Counted from the stretch's first letter, positions 32,180 through 44,526 are shown. The stretch is DNA of 64,000 bases from Sander lucioperca (GCF_008315115.2 NC_050179.1:11184057-11248056); one strand, 5' to 3'. Notes: generated from the sequence alone by a model not told the origin. Program-made: numbers and translations.

Positions 32180-32910
32180 TATATATATATTTCTTATTAG
32201 AAAATTCTGAGAATTTGTGTACTTGGTTAAGACAACATAGATATGCTTATAATTTATTTTCAAGATGCTCTATTTTGCATTGACTGCAATGCGTAGATGA
32301 GGACACAATTCAACAAAAAAAAATTTAATTCACTTTTTGAGATAAAATTCTGAAATTTTGCACACCAAATCTACAGTGATCTTCATCAAAGTGATGAACA
32401 TCAAACATTTCATTTGGAAGAAATTGCAGGATTTGTTTACACTACTGTATGCAGTAAAATGTTTTAAAGCACTGTTGGCTAAATTTTTGATAAATCAAAA
32501 ATATGAATAGTAAATTGGTCAGTTGTCTGAAGATGAAGTTGCCCAAATTAGGTGTCAATTGAAACAAACATGTGGAAGTTGATAGGTTTAAGAAGTTTTG
32601 CAAAAAGTAGAGTGATAGACTTTAAAATTGCTACTAGGTAACAACATTGGGACTACAGTTTGGCATAAGTTGCGACGTTGTAGCATGTACGCCTGATTTT
32701 TTTTATACATTTTTAAAGTTTAGAATTTTAGATGGCTATTGTAGCGCCACCATCAGGACAATTAGCACACAAATCGCACTGATTAAGTTTGGCCTAGAAC
32801 TGGACTTATGTGCAAAGTTTGGTGAGTTTTCGTGCATGGGAACATGGGTTTCTTAAGAAGAAGAAGAAGAAGAAGACAAAAACAATTACAAAAACAATTA
32901 CAAAAACAAA
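32180..32910. repeat. Probable aged interspersed repeat ending in GAA/CAAAAA tract
   Basis: The section with GTTTGGTGAGTTTTCGTGCA followed by (GAA)n at 32855-32877 and a repeated ACAAAAACAATT tail looks like the end of an interspersed fish element. Left boundary and family are uncertain. Confidence 0.4.
32855..32877 (+). repeat. GAA trinucleotide run
   Basis: Seven to eight AAG/GAA units, followed by three near-copies of ACAAAAACAATT. Confidence 0.85.
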
Positions 32911-32997
32911 AACAGATTCACTGCTCGGTTCCTAATAAAAAACGATGAAGGCAGCAACTTGGTCTGTATGTACTATGGCTAGTTGATGAGGGTAAGG

Positions 32998-33069
32998 GGT
33001 TCCATGGTGTAATGGTTAGCACTCTGGACTCTGAATCCAGTGATCTGAATTCAAATCTCGGTGGAACCT
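32998..33069 (+). tRNA. tRNA-Gln (anticodon CTG), possibly degenerate
   Basis: Acceptor stem GGTTCCA pairs perfectly with TGGAACC; discriminator T. A-box region TGGTGTAATGG; anticodon stem CTGGA/TCCAG encloses loop CTCTGAA with anticodon CTG at 33031-33033. A TTTT terminator follows at 33073-33076. The T stem is imperfect: CTGAA (33045-33049) against CTCGG (33057-33061) leaves a U-G wobble and an A-C mismatch at the normally invariant 53-61 pair, and this also changes the B-box G. It is close to the vertebrate tRNA-Gln-CTG consensus everywhere else. It is either a real gene with reduced activity or a recent pseudogene. Confidence 0.75.
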
Positions 33070-33310
33070 GAATTTTCATAATCAAACTTGTATATGCAAT
33101 GTGAAAGACAACAGTATAATAAGATATGAGATGAAAAGCAACTGTTTTCAAACTTTAAGCGATTAATATTCGTCTTAAGTAAGTCTTGCTGCTAAAAGGA
33201 AAAGGAGTAATGCTCATATTATTTACATGCTAATGAAAATTTACTACGAAACCAAGTACACATACTATATATGTGTGTGATATACATATCACACACATTC
33301 CAAAGTTTAA

Positions 33311-33822
33311 AGTGCTCCTATTATGCTCATTTTCAGGTTCATAATTGTATTTAGAGGTTATATCAGAATAGGTTTACATGGTTTAATTTTCAAAACACAC
33401 CATATATTTGTTGTACTGCACATTGCTGCAGCTCCTCTTTTCACCATGTGTATTGAGCTCTCTGTTTTAGCTATCGAGTGAGGGATCACACTTCTATTCC
33501 ATCTTTGTTAGGAGTCGCACATGCGCAGTAGCTAGATAATGACTACTACCCAGTCAGAAGCAGAGTATGAGGGCGTGCCATGCTAGCAGCTAGGCGAGCA
33601 TTATAACGTGTTACAAAGTGACGCACATTTGTCACGGAAGTAAAGGCTGGACTACAATAGAGCTGTTTGGAGCAGTTTGTGAACAGTGTTTTCTCTGGAA
33701 GATGGTAACTCCCTTTGGGGTGGACTTTGGGCTTTTTCACTTTGTAAACCTATAACATGCACAGAAAGATATATAACACAATAAAGGAAAGGAAAGCAGC
33801 CAAAAAGCATAATATGAGCACT
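33311..33822. mobile_element. TTAA-flanked MITE, copy B (inverted relative to copy A)
   Basis: Bounded by TTAA at 33307-33310 and 33823-33826 with termini AGTGCTCCTATTATGC and GCATAATATGAGCACT. It is 512 bp and its interior reads as the reverse complement of 14737-15250. For example AACTGCTCCAAACAGCTCTA in copy A appears inverted here. Confidence 0.85.
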
Positions 33823-34804
33823 TTAAGTGAAAAATATTTTGAAAAATTCTAAATTATATGATTGCTTTGCAATAATGAAGAAAGAGGCCTGTAGGACATT
33901 GAAAGTTGAAAAATAATAGTTGAAAAATTGTGACCCCTTGGTGAACCTGTCTTTCATGACTCTTAGGTCATGACCCAGACTTTTAAAAAACAACGCAATC
34001 TTGAAAAACATAAACTCTCATAAAGCTGGTCAAACTGGTGTGGCTTGCATGGCATATTATCAGCATTGTGTTGAGCTTTTTGTATTTTCTGATATACAGT
34101 ATTTTCTAGCTGCATTGAGCTGGCCGATACACAAGCTTCCAGCCTTATTGAAGCTCATTTCAAGAGTTTTGAAAAACATTTTTTATTCCTCGTGACCATG
34201 TAAATTACCATCAACAATAGGCTCAGACCATCAACAGAGCAGTCCCCATTATAAGGTAATTTCATCTGTATTTTTCAGCAGGGGTATTGACTTAATCACA
34301 GTCTATAATTCATAGTGCCCTTATTAATCACGACAGGCTGACTCACATCTCAAATGACTGATTGTGTCACAGACCAAATCAAAGTCGTCACAATATTGGT
34401 CTAATTTCAAATCTCAAAATAACCCCCAACACAATTGATTCTTCTTTTGTGAATATCCTGAGTGAAAACAGACGATGCTGTTCCTGTAAAAACACCTCTC
34501 TGTCTGTTGCATATTTGTGAAGGAGGCTCGGACTGTTCAAATAACCATGTTTGGCTTAAATCTACTCCTTCTTCTCTTTGCAATTGGTAGTCTACCTTTT
34601 CAAAATAGGCGGTTGCCATGGATGCTCTGCTTCCCCCTTTTGACAGCAGAAGTATTAGTCACAAGCCTTCATCACAGGCTTCATCTTTCCATTCGCCTTG
34701 TTATTTGATAGAGTGGAACGACCACAGAAGCTGACTGTTTTTTTAATCTATAGCTCTTGAGCTATTAAAACATGTGATTTGCCATGTAGTCATGTTTCTG
34801 CAGT

Positions 34805-34826
34805 TACTTACTTACTTACTTACTTA
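34805..34826 (+). repeat. CTTA tetranucleotide run
   Basis: About five and a half ACTT/CTTA units. Confidence 0.85.
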
Positions 34827-35721
34827 ATTACTTGTCTCTTGTTTTAGACAGTAACCAATGCAGAATAGTTTGCAGTTACAATAGGAAGTCAGAGATCATG
34901 ACTGATAATAAATGATGATCATCTGTCTGTAGTTGATGAGTTGGGTGTACTACTAGATGGGTAGGTTACTGAGAATGAAGTGGATATACTCTCCTATATA
35001 TTCCAATAGCTGATAGGTGGGTGTACTGTGGCTATACCCTACACCACTGTCTGTCTGTTTTAAAACAATTGTCAGCTGCCCATATTGAAAATGTTTTTCT
35101 TGGTGTAATCATTCCTTCTGTTCATAATGGACATTAGAGTTCCCTCATTAACCTGTTTTCAGTGCAAGTGATGGAGGAAAAAACCCACACCCTTCATTTT
35201 GTGCAAAAAAATGTTTTCAAAAGTTTATCTGAAGTTGATTTGAGGCATCAACAGCCGGAGTGAGACAGATCAAGTGAAGTGTTTTAGTACAAAATTGCCT
35301 CCAGTGCAGCTAAGCAAAGAAAAACCATAAAAAACTGCCCTGGGATACACAAAGAGGGGAAAAAGACTTTTGAATTTGTTTAACTTAGACTGTTGAGGCC
35401 TTGTATTACCTTCAGATAAACTTTTGAATGTGTTCAAAATGTGCACAAAATGAGAATTTTGTCCCCATTCATCTATATTGGATGCGCTTTAGGAAGGAAC
35501 ATTGTAATGTGAATATTGTTTTAAGTCAGAAAAACTATTCAACCAACTTTTCAGGTAAGCTGCCTCTGTGAGTAACATCAAATGTGATTTTTGGTTGCAA
35601 ATTATTTTATGTTAGGTCACAAAATTATCTGTGATGATCTTGGCATAATTGAAGAGAAGAAAACTTAATTTAAACATGACTGCTTTCAGCTAATGCAGAT
35701 ACATACTAAATAAACAAATTG

Positions 35722-35923
35722 TTCCTTGAGCCTTTTTTTTGTTTATTCATATGTTTATCCAAGCAACACTATCATTGTAGATTTGGAGACCTCTGATGAA
35801 ATATAAATGTGTAGCTATAGGGGGGGAATTGAATTTGTTGGGCCTTGAGCCTTTTTGAGTTTGTTTATTTATTTATTTTCCAACAGCAATATCAAGGTAG
35901 ATTTGGAGGCCTCTGATGAAACC
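35722..35923. repeat. Imperfect 120-bp-period direct duplication
   Basis: CCTTGAGCCTTTTT ... TGTAGATTTGGAGACCTCTGATGAAA (about 35724-35802) recurs with changes at about 35844-35922. The interval between copies has seven Gs. It is a local tandem duplication or two adjacent repeat ends. Confidence 0.6.
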
Positions 35924-37430
35924 GTCCATGAATTGGATGCCAAATCAAGTAGGATGTTGGGAAATTAAGGTCAAGTCTAAATGGAAGTCATTTTATAAGT
36001 AGAAGACGGGTAAGACGTTCTCCTTAAAACTGCAGCTACAATAGTTAGCAAATAGTTTGAATTTATATGAATCATTGTAACGTCAGAGATTGGACCTGTC
36101 CAACCCTTGTATCACTTCCTTTGAACCCTTTTACATCTGAAATAACATCTCTGTGTGATGAGAAAGCCTTTGAGGAAGGCAGATGATGATTTTCCTTTAT
36201 GCACAGATACGCTTGACTGGAGTCAGCTTTCAATCTGTGTATGATTCAATCTCACAGAGACAAATGAAATCCCCAGACAGTCGCTTGTAGTCTGCTGACT
36301 AGGCAATCAATTTGGAGTATTCCAGTTATCATTCAGACACTTCTGTTCATTTCTTGTATTTATATAGATTTTTTTTATTAAATCAGAACTTTTCAACTCA
36401 AGGGGATCTTAGACTTTACCTCTCTTATTTCTTATTTTTTCATCTTCTCATCATCTCTCAATTTTAGCATGTCTAATATTTTGGATTTGGTGTCTGTCAT
36501 GACTACAAAGTGCAATTTCAATACAATATGGTTTTCATTATCATAAAGATTACAACATCAAAGATGACACAGCAGTGTCTGAGTCTATGATCTTCCGGTA
36601 TACAAATATGGTCATTTGTACATGTACATGTCAACAGAACTGTATGTCTTGGTGATCACCACACAAGGGCAGTAGAGGGCAAGACAATAGGCTATGTTCT
36701 CTCTGGCCACAGGCACTTCCACTTTTCTGCACCAATTCAGCTGTTCCAACCATGAGACAGTCTGAATGCCAACAGAAAAGTTGAATTCCTGCAGCAGTCC
36801 GAGTCTAAGTGAAACAATTGTTAGTTGTATTCCTTCATGTTCCTCATGTCTAACATTTTAGAGATTATCCCACCCCATATACTATATCATTTCAGTAATG
36901 TTGGGGTGATCACCACTCTTCACTCACCACTTTTTCACACTAGACTATACATGTTGTGTTTCTGTGATGTAGATATCAATAATACATGTTTCTTTATTTG
37001 GTTTGCAGCCAGGTGACCAAGTACAGCAAACAATATTGTAATGGCTGTGTCTCCCAGACTAAAAGGTTAAAATAAAAATGTTTAAGTAAATAAACCATGT
37101 ATATGTTGTTTTGGCAGAAAGATATTGCTAACTTTATCAGAGGTGTGAAAGGTGCAATTATATTAAATCATTTATCTTAAACAATGTACTGTTGTTATTG
37201 TTATTATTATTAAATTAACTAGTGTCAGCTTTGGAAACACTGTGGCCATGTCCTTTTTGTGGAAATTTGGGGGTTTTAGCAATGTATTCTACAATTTCAA
37301 GGTAACACTTTACATTTTATGGTCTGACTGCATGTATTATTTACACTCAATTTATTTAAATGTAACTACTTTTAGGACACCAAAAAGCACTCAGAATTTG
37401 ATTCCTGGCCATGTGGAGAAGGCTGTAAAA

Positions 37431-37767
37431 TAGAGCTGAAACACTTAATCGATTAGCCAATTGACAGATTATTAATTAAGCAACTATTTTGAATACGGAA
37501 TAATCTTGTTTTATGCAAAAAAGCCCAAAATCTGCTGTTTACAGCTTATCAGATGTGAGGATTGGATGTTTTTTGTCATAGGTGAAAATAAATTGATTAT
37601 CTTTGGGTTTTGGAGTGTTGATTGGACAAAATAAGACATTTGAAGACATCACATTGGACTGTGTGACATTATAACAGGCATTTTTCACTATTTACTGACA
37701 TTGTATTGACAATTAATTGATTATTTGAGAAAATAAAGAAAAATGATGAATTTTAGTTGTAGCCCTT
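37431..37767. mobile_element. Aged hAT-like MITE
   Basis: Begins TAGAGCTGAAACACTTAATC and ends TTTAGTTGTAGCCCT. The ends are imperfect inverted repeats of the TAGGGCTGCAAC type, with AATCGATTA/AATTAATTG motifs next to each end. It matches from memory a widespread teleost element whose middle reads ATCTTTGGGTTTTGGA. The target duplication was not clear. Confidence 0.6.
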
Positions 37768-37976
37768 GTGTATGTGAAAATATAATTCAACAGATAGCTG
37801 CAAATGCAAATAATATATTTTTGTTTTAAGTGAGATGGTATTCTTGGTATCTGGTTGAATTTTGGTGACCCATAACAACAGGTGTGCAGTTCAGTATACA
37901 TTTGTAAATCAGACCAAATGTTTCCTCACAGCCACGGACGTTGTTCTTCTGTCATAGCTGCCAGCAGTGTCATCAG

Positions 37977-38032
37977 TGACGTCAGCGAGGGTTGTAATCA
38001 GTCACGTGAGCCGCGCAGGTCTGGATAATAAA
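37977..38032 (+). promoter_or_regulatory. dennd4a: dennd4a core promoter: CRE, E-box, TATA-like box
   Basis: A perfect palindromic CRE TGACGTCA (37977-37984), an E-box GTCACGTGAG (CACGTG at 38003-38008, close to the TFE/CLEAR consensus) and GATAATAAAG (38025-38032, TATA-like) lie within 56 bp. They sit just upstream of a GC-richer segment in otherwise AT-rich DNA. The predicted start site is around 38055-38060. Assignment to dennd4a is inferred from the need for a leader exon before 42426. Confidence 0.6.
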
Positions 38033-38054
38033 GCGCTGCTCGGGACTACACAGG

Positions 38055-38232
38055 CTATTCGGATTCGTCCATCACACTGTGAACAATTTTTTTTATGATA
38101 ACAGATTTAGACAGAGACAAAAAAAATGAATAGACGAAGCAAACACAGTGAGGAATAATATTTCTATCAACAGACATCTGGGTTTTGTTTCGACGTAGGC
38201 TCATATTCGACAGATCATCTTTCAATCGAGAT
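38055..38232 (+). other. dennd4a: Predicted dennd4a untranslated leader exon
   Basis: The start is inferred about 25-30 bases after the TATA-like box and the end is at the donor GTGAGT (38233). It contains two short upstream ORFs, ATG at 38095 (12 codons) and ATG at 38126 (10 codons), overlapping each other. Transcript data are needed to confirm it. The coding exon at 42426 has its own acceptor, so some upstream exon must exist. Confidence 0.5.
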
Positions 38233-41200
38233 GTGAGTAGATTCTTCTTTTATTGAGAATAAAAACAAACGACGCCCACACACCCGCTCTTTAATATTAA
38301 GATGTTTATTTTTGAACATTTTGTGATCTTGTTTTTGATTATGTATGTTAGCGTTACAAACAGGATCTATTCATTTATTATTTTGATGTTGGATGATTGA
38401 TTAGGACAATTGACCGAGACGGTAAAATGCTATATTACTGTCTATAGTTATATGCATTGCACAAATAATTGAATGCTTTATAGTGAGCATCGCAGCCTGT
38501 GTGTGGTTTACTATATTTAGGCTACAGTGAGCCCATTGGTTTCAAAGACGTCATATGAAGGCTTATTTTATTGCATCCCGTGTAGATGCTCCATAAGATG
38601 GCTTCTTGTGATGTGAGCAAATGAGAAAACCCCTCTGTAGAGTTGTGGTCGCTTCGGTCAGTTGGGTTTTTCAAAGCAACATTTGCTGGCTTTGTGGTAA
38701 AACAAATATTACCAATGCTCGAAAAGCAAGCGTTGCAAGCTTCTCGTGCAGTTTTTTTTGTGTGTGTTTTTCCACACCACCTGAGAGTATTTTCTCCTTC
38801 ATCTTTCTGCTCTGTTTATCTTGGGCGTGTGTGGTTTCCTCATCAAACAGCCGGGGTCCCCCCTGTCAAACATAAGGAATGCAAATGGCTGATGAGGGTG
38901 AGGGTTGTCTTCATGGCTAAGAGGGAACAGATGCTGAGTGAAATGTGGTGGTTCCCTCCGCAGATCCGACTGCCCATCCTCCCTGCCCTCCTGCTGTTAA
39001 CACAGCCCTCTAATCCCTGCACAGCCTGAGCCTGACTGTCCAGCAGCCGCTGCCTCTGTCTCCTGGGCCATAATTACAATAACACTGTGATGCTCAAAGC
39101 AAAAGTCAAAAGGCCTATATTTCACAGCACAAAATCACATGCCATATAGAGAGTGGATCAGTTATTTTTAAAGGTTTAATGTCAAAATCCTGCATAACTG
39201 TTTGGGGGGAAAATGTAGAAAAATAAATGTTCATTGCATGAAATATCAAAAGGCATGGAGGGAAGAAAAAGACAAAAAGCTCCTACTATAACTTCCATAT
39301 TGAATTTAATTTCATTTCAGCCAACATTCTGAAATATGGTGTCACTGTTCAAGATTTAAACAAATCCCATGTTTTCATTATGTATTTGTATTTTTGTCTA
39401 AATTAAGCCTGTTTTACCTCACAAACCCTTTGGTAGTTCTATCTTTACAAACTGGTTCTATATGAACAACCACTGTTAAAATCAAAGAAATGTATTTTAG
39501 ATTTTAGTCAAGACTCCAAAGTTTTTCCTAGATACCAAATAAGTCAGGTTGAACTACAAGGAAAAGCGTTTAAAGTGATGAACAGGTTTTACATTGAATG
39601 AATGGTGCAACCATAAAAGGCAATATTTTAAATGAAGCACTGGGACAATATAATGTTCTCAAATAGTGTGGGACAAATCTAAGTGTGTGGCTCCTTGAGG
39701 GGGAAATTACAATGTTGGGAACATTATGGCTTAAGTTGTAAACAAATTACTGACAATCTGTCATCTCTGCTGACAAAGCTGACAGTTGGAGTTGACTCAT
39801 AAAAATAATAGTGGATGCAAATAGGGAAGCTGGCTTGTTAGCTGGCAAGAAGAGGAAATCCGCTGTGTCCTTATTTGAGCTGCTTTTATGAAGAAAACTG
39901 TGGTGAATGAAAAGATTGCAGTTTCTGTGACCAGGGTGACTCACTTCCACGTCTTGGGCTAACACAGAATTGCCTCAGTAAGTGAGGTAGCAGGAAGAGA
40001 GTTGATATTCATGTTGAAAATGAAATAGCAAGTTAGTTGGAATCAGGTTTATTTATCGGATTTTTGCCCCTAAAGCAGGTCTCAAAGGATTTTCAAAGTC
40101 TTTCTAGATTGACGGACTGAACAATAAAAGAGATGCAATACTCTGTACAAACAAAAAAACAAAGCAAACACCACATGCCAGCAAACGGCTAGCAACCTTT
40201 CTAGTGTAATAGCAACAGTAGACACTAATGGAAAACAAAGTAAAACTTGCTAGGAAAAAGGTAGAAACTGTGGACAGGATTGTTAACTGAGAGATGAGAT
40301 GAGCTTCCTGGTCAAAAAAGCCAATAACACTGAAAAATATGAGATAAACAGACTACTGTTATATCTGTTAATTTTTTATAGTAAGGGTGTATCTGTTAAT
40401 ATTTATGTTTAAAACATGTTATTCTTTGGCCGTCTCAGAGACGTTCTGAACACAATTTACAACACAACCCATTAGTCGACTTGTATTTTGACCAGAACAA
40501 TGTTCTCGACTCATTTCAGCATCAGAGTGAGAAATGTTCACTCTCTCAGTTCAGCGTTCAGTTTTAATGTTGTTGCCATGGCGAGGATTAGATATAATTT
40601 TAGGCCTCTGCATCCTGTTGAGGGGGAGGAAAAGATGCAGTGGACTGTAGTCGTAGTTGGAACTGGAAATTACGTCTATATTTAATCCCGAACCTTCCAA
40701 GTATTATACGACACATCTGCCATGCCATCGACTGTATATTTAGCAGCATTCAGTCTGCTCAGTAAAAATGTTTGGTAGCACTTGTCGAAGTGCTAGAAAA
40801 TGGAACCAGTGGAGCAACATAGAAAAGAGACTAGTTAGCAACAACTTTAAATGTGCATCAACTGTGAAAATGATATGACACTTTGAAAGTGTGTCAATTT
40901 TTTCATTTTCAGAAATCGATTGTACAGCTCATAAACAGTTTTTGAATTGATTTTAAAAACCAGCGTGAACAAAAGATGCATAAGAAAAACAAATCATGTA
41001 ATTCAAATGTGCATCTGTAATGTATACATATTTTGCTTTTTAAAAATCCAGTATTGACGGAGATCAGAAAAAGCTAAAAAAAAAAAAGAAAGAATTGCCG
41101 CAGTTTGGCATGCTGAGTCATGGGAGTATGCCCACAAGGCTCAACACTGCAGATCACAAATAACTCGCATCAAAACAGCCTTCAGCTAATCAGGGAAAAC

Positions 41201-42425
41201 ATTCATAAACATATGCAGGCCAAAACACTGCAAGACCAAGAGCAACCTTGTGATGATGAGTCATAATTTTCAAAGACAACTCTCACTGATGTACGGAGCA
41301 AACGGGCTTGTGAAACAGGACATATATATGACAGAATTCTGTTGGTAAATTCTTTTGGATGGTTTCTGGTAGGCTCAGAAATGGGCTATACAATATATTA
41401 TCTTCCTTTTTCCATGTTCATATGTTAGCGGTGAGTTTGACACCCTAAGCCTGCAGTGCTTAGCTTTCCGTCCCATCACTTGGCCACATGGGGGAACGGC
41501 ACACAGATAGATTAGCTTTAAAGCCAGTGGAAGCCAAAGTCCTTAGTAGGTGAGAAATACAGTTTGTGTGCCATGGTTTCTAGCAGTGACACATCCAGCG
41601 CAGAGGAGGGAAATAACTTTATGCTAACTCCTTCACATCCCAGTGCGGAAAGTAATAGGCCGCTGTTTATCAGTTTGCTAGTGAGTGTGGAGGAACTGCT
41701 GTGAGAGATAAAGCAGGCTCTTCAGCTGAAGCACAATAAGCTGGCCCAGCACTGAGAGGGCTCCCAGGGCTCCATGCTTTGTGATAAAGCTATAATAATC
41801 TGACATACAGGCGCTCGCTCTATTCCTTTCTTTTTCAAGACATTGTTGAGTGCAGAATATATGTCGTCTGAATATTACCTCGCTGAGAGCTCAGAAAAAG
41901 CTTTTTACTGCACTCCAGTGCACCCTGTCTTCATTTCTCAATGTGCTGTTATAGTTCTGGTACTTTTTCTTTCCGCACATGTTTCCTTTTCCTTTTTTTT
42001 CTACAAAGGCATGTGTTTTATTTTACATTATCGGTCATGGCATTTAGCAAGGTCATTGGTCTTAAGCCCTCCCATATTTCTTGTTGAATTTGATGTTTTT
42101 GCAGACAGGAATGCATACTAAATGCTTCCAGATGCTCTCATTACATTCTGTTGTTTCTTCAGTATAGAATGCATTTAATGTAGGTTATGTCTATTTTACA
42201 TGCTGCATGGAATCTCTATTTGTGTGTTTAATGCAACAATTGGAGCAGTGAGACAATTACAACAGTAAGTTCAGAGAGAGTTTAAAGGTGATGCTGTCTT
42301 AGCCAGCCTGCTCAGCCAAGTCATTTTCTGATGGCAAAGGCCCCATTCTCTTGTTTTTTAAGATATACTACAGCTAAAATGCATAATGGAAGTCCTCCCC
42401 CTCTCTCCCCTTCTCTATTTTTCAG
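38233..42425 (+). other. dennd4a: dennd4a first intron (4.2 kb)
   Basis: No repeat family, RNA gene or coding segment was recognised. The open frames at 38621-39029 are in AT- to mid-GC sequence without homology and are treated as chance. Confidence 0.6.
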
Positions 42426-42439
42426 CCCACAGTGTGGGT

Positions 42440-42460
42440 ATGGGAAATGATGGAGGATAA
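42440..42460 (+). promoter_or_regulatory. dennd4a: Upstream ORF overlapping the dennd4a start codon
   Basis: ATG at 42440, in strong context (G at -3, G at +4), opens a six-codon frame ending TAA at 42458-42460. It overlaps the main start at 42447 in another frame. Scanning ribosomes would have to bypass it, so it should reduce main-frame initiation. Confidence 0.6.
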
Positions 42461-42757
42461 AGGTCCTCGAGTAGCTGACTACTTTGTGGTTGCCGGTCTC
42501 ACTGACTCGTCCAAGCCTCTCGAGGAGGAGCTCCACTTTGATGATGCCGGTCCCAAGTCTGTGCAACCAAAAGCCCCCATCACCGACGTAACTGTGGTGA
42601 TCCGCTCGCTCGGTGAAGAGGTACCCCCGGGTTTCATCTGTATTGAAAGCACCCCCTCAGGCCTCTCTGCAGAGCTCAATGGAGCCAGCCTCAGGGGCCC
42701 GCAGATATTCTTGTGCTTCAAGCGAGGCAGAGATAAGCCTCCACTGACAGATCTCGG
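42447..42757 (+). CDS. dennd4a: dennd4a first coding exon: N-terminus and MABP start
   Basis: Acceptor TTTTTCAG at 42418-42425, then 21 bases of leader; donor GTAAGC; phase 2 out. Encodes MMEDKGPRVADYFVVAGL and ICIESTPSGLSAELNG. Two adjacent ATGs (42447, 42450): the second has the better Kozak context (A at -3, G at +4). Confidence 0.92.
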
Positions 42758-44450
42758 GTAAGCAATAATCCTCAGTCACTGACCCTTTACTCACCCAGCA
42801 TCACTAATCACTTCTCTGCCTTGGGTCACTATAATCTAATCTTAAACACATCTTCTAGTCTGACATCTCTTCAATTAATAAATTATCAAAGCACTCCAGT
42901 AATATTTCTTTAAGAATGTCTTGTTTCAAAAGGATCATATGAAAAGTCAGTGTAACACTGCCTTGTATTTCAGGATTCTGTATGAGTGGAAAGAGAAACT
43001 GAAACCTGGATGTCACATCGTCCAGACCACGCCCTCAGGTCGCCCTGCCAACATTAGCAGCTCGTCGTCCCAACGCATCTACATCACCTACCGCCGCGCA
43101 CCGAAGAGCCAGCCCCATACTTCACTGGCTGTCACTGATGTCTGCATCATCATCCCCGGCAAGGGGGAGACGCCTCCTCACACCTTCTGCAAGGTGGACA
43201 AGAACCTCAACAGCAGCATGGTGGGAAAGAGCTCTGAGAACACCGTTATATCTCTAGTGTGTCTGTACGAATAATGCAGGTTTGGATTGATCTGTGATGT
43301 CTTTTCTCATAATCCAGTGGGGATCCTCAGTCTACCTTTGTTATAAGAAGTCTCTGGCTAAAGCAAACACAATTGCATACAAAGCAGGTAAAGTGGTGTG
43401 CAGAGTTTGTATTATGAGCTCAAACTAATTCAAAATGCTGAAGTAAACCAATTGAGAAAATGTCAGTTTTGTTCAGGAGTTATGACGATTGTGTTTACCG
43501 TGTTGTGTGTATTTGTGTCCAGGTCTGCTGTGTAGGTACCCTGAAGAGGACTACGAGTCCTTCCCACTGCCTGAGTCCGTGCCTATGTTCTGCCTGCCCA
43601 TGGGAGCAACGGTTGAGTGCTGGCCAGTACACACCAAACACTCCCTGCCTGTGTTTTCCACATTTGTTCTGACAGGTGCCTCTGGAGAAAAGGTAACACC
43701 TCCTTACATTCGTGTTACCAATAACAATGTTCCTTTCTTATCATCTTTCATTGTCACTTATCTTGTTGTGCCTTTGCAAAACACACATATTTTGTCAAGG
43801 AAACCACCGTCCTGCTAAGTTTCAATTACCTGATCATTAATTAATCAGTTCCCCCAAAGTTGGCATCAGTTTTCTGCTCTTAAATACACACATTCTCCCT
43901 TAATTGCTTCATTTCAGCCAGCCTTTCCATCTTAATCTCCCCCTTTGTCTCTCTGTGTGCATTATGGATTAGTTTGTTGATGAACTGCAGAAGTTTTATC
44001 GATGAATACCAGACAATCTTCAACTTCTAAATTTTGACTGGAATCGAAAATGGTCTTAAGGCTGTGCTTGGAATACTAAAAGGCTGTAAGTCTTTGAAAG
44101 CAATGCAGCATAAAAGATTTTTTTTTTTTTTTTGCAGCTCATCTTTTGAATAATGGATAGCTCATGAACCACTTGGGCTGGTGCATAAGTTTTAAATGCT
44201 GAATGCCTCAGTGCTCCTTCTCTGCAACCTCTCATCTGCAGACTAGTCTCCTGGTACTTCATGCCTGAAATAATTTGTTTATTTATTTGGAATGAACAAC
44301 TTCAAAGGACTGAGTATGATTTTGCTGATTTATTATAATGAAAATTCTCTAGTGGAGCCACCACAACAGCTTACCTGAATAAGTTCTTTCAAAGGACCTC
44401 TGCCTTCTGTGGTTTGTGTCTTTGTAAAGTTTGCCTCAGGATGTTAAAGT

Positions 44451-44526
<76 letters not shown>

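Larger units (their letters stand above)
27264..38054. other. Intergenic region between megf11 and dennd4a
   Basis: About 10.8 kb without an intact protein gene. It holds, in order, a TTAA MITE (27670-28209), repeat fragments near 28.4 and 30.1 kb, a rab11a-like exon relic (30669-30768, - strand), an aged repeat with GAA run (32.2-32.9 kb), a tRNA-Gln-like gene (32998-33069), a second TTAA MITE copy (33311-33822), an imperfect duplication (35.7-35.9 kb) and a hAT-like MITE (37431-37767). Between these the sequence is AT-rich with nothing recognised. Confidence 0.8.

Noticed and set aside
38621..39029. 84- and 128-codon overlapping open frames just after the leader exon
   Set aside because: Two frames over the same DNA, no domain, and no splice phase linking to dennd4a; likely chance in a slightly GC-richer intron.
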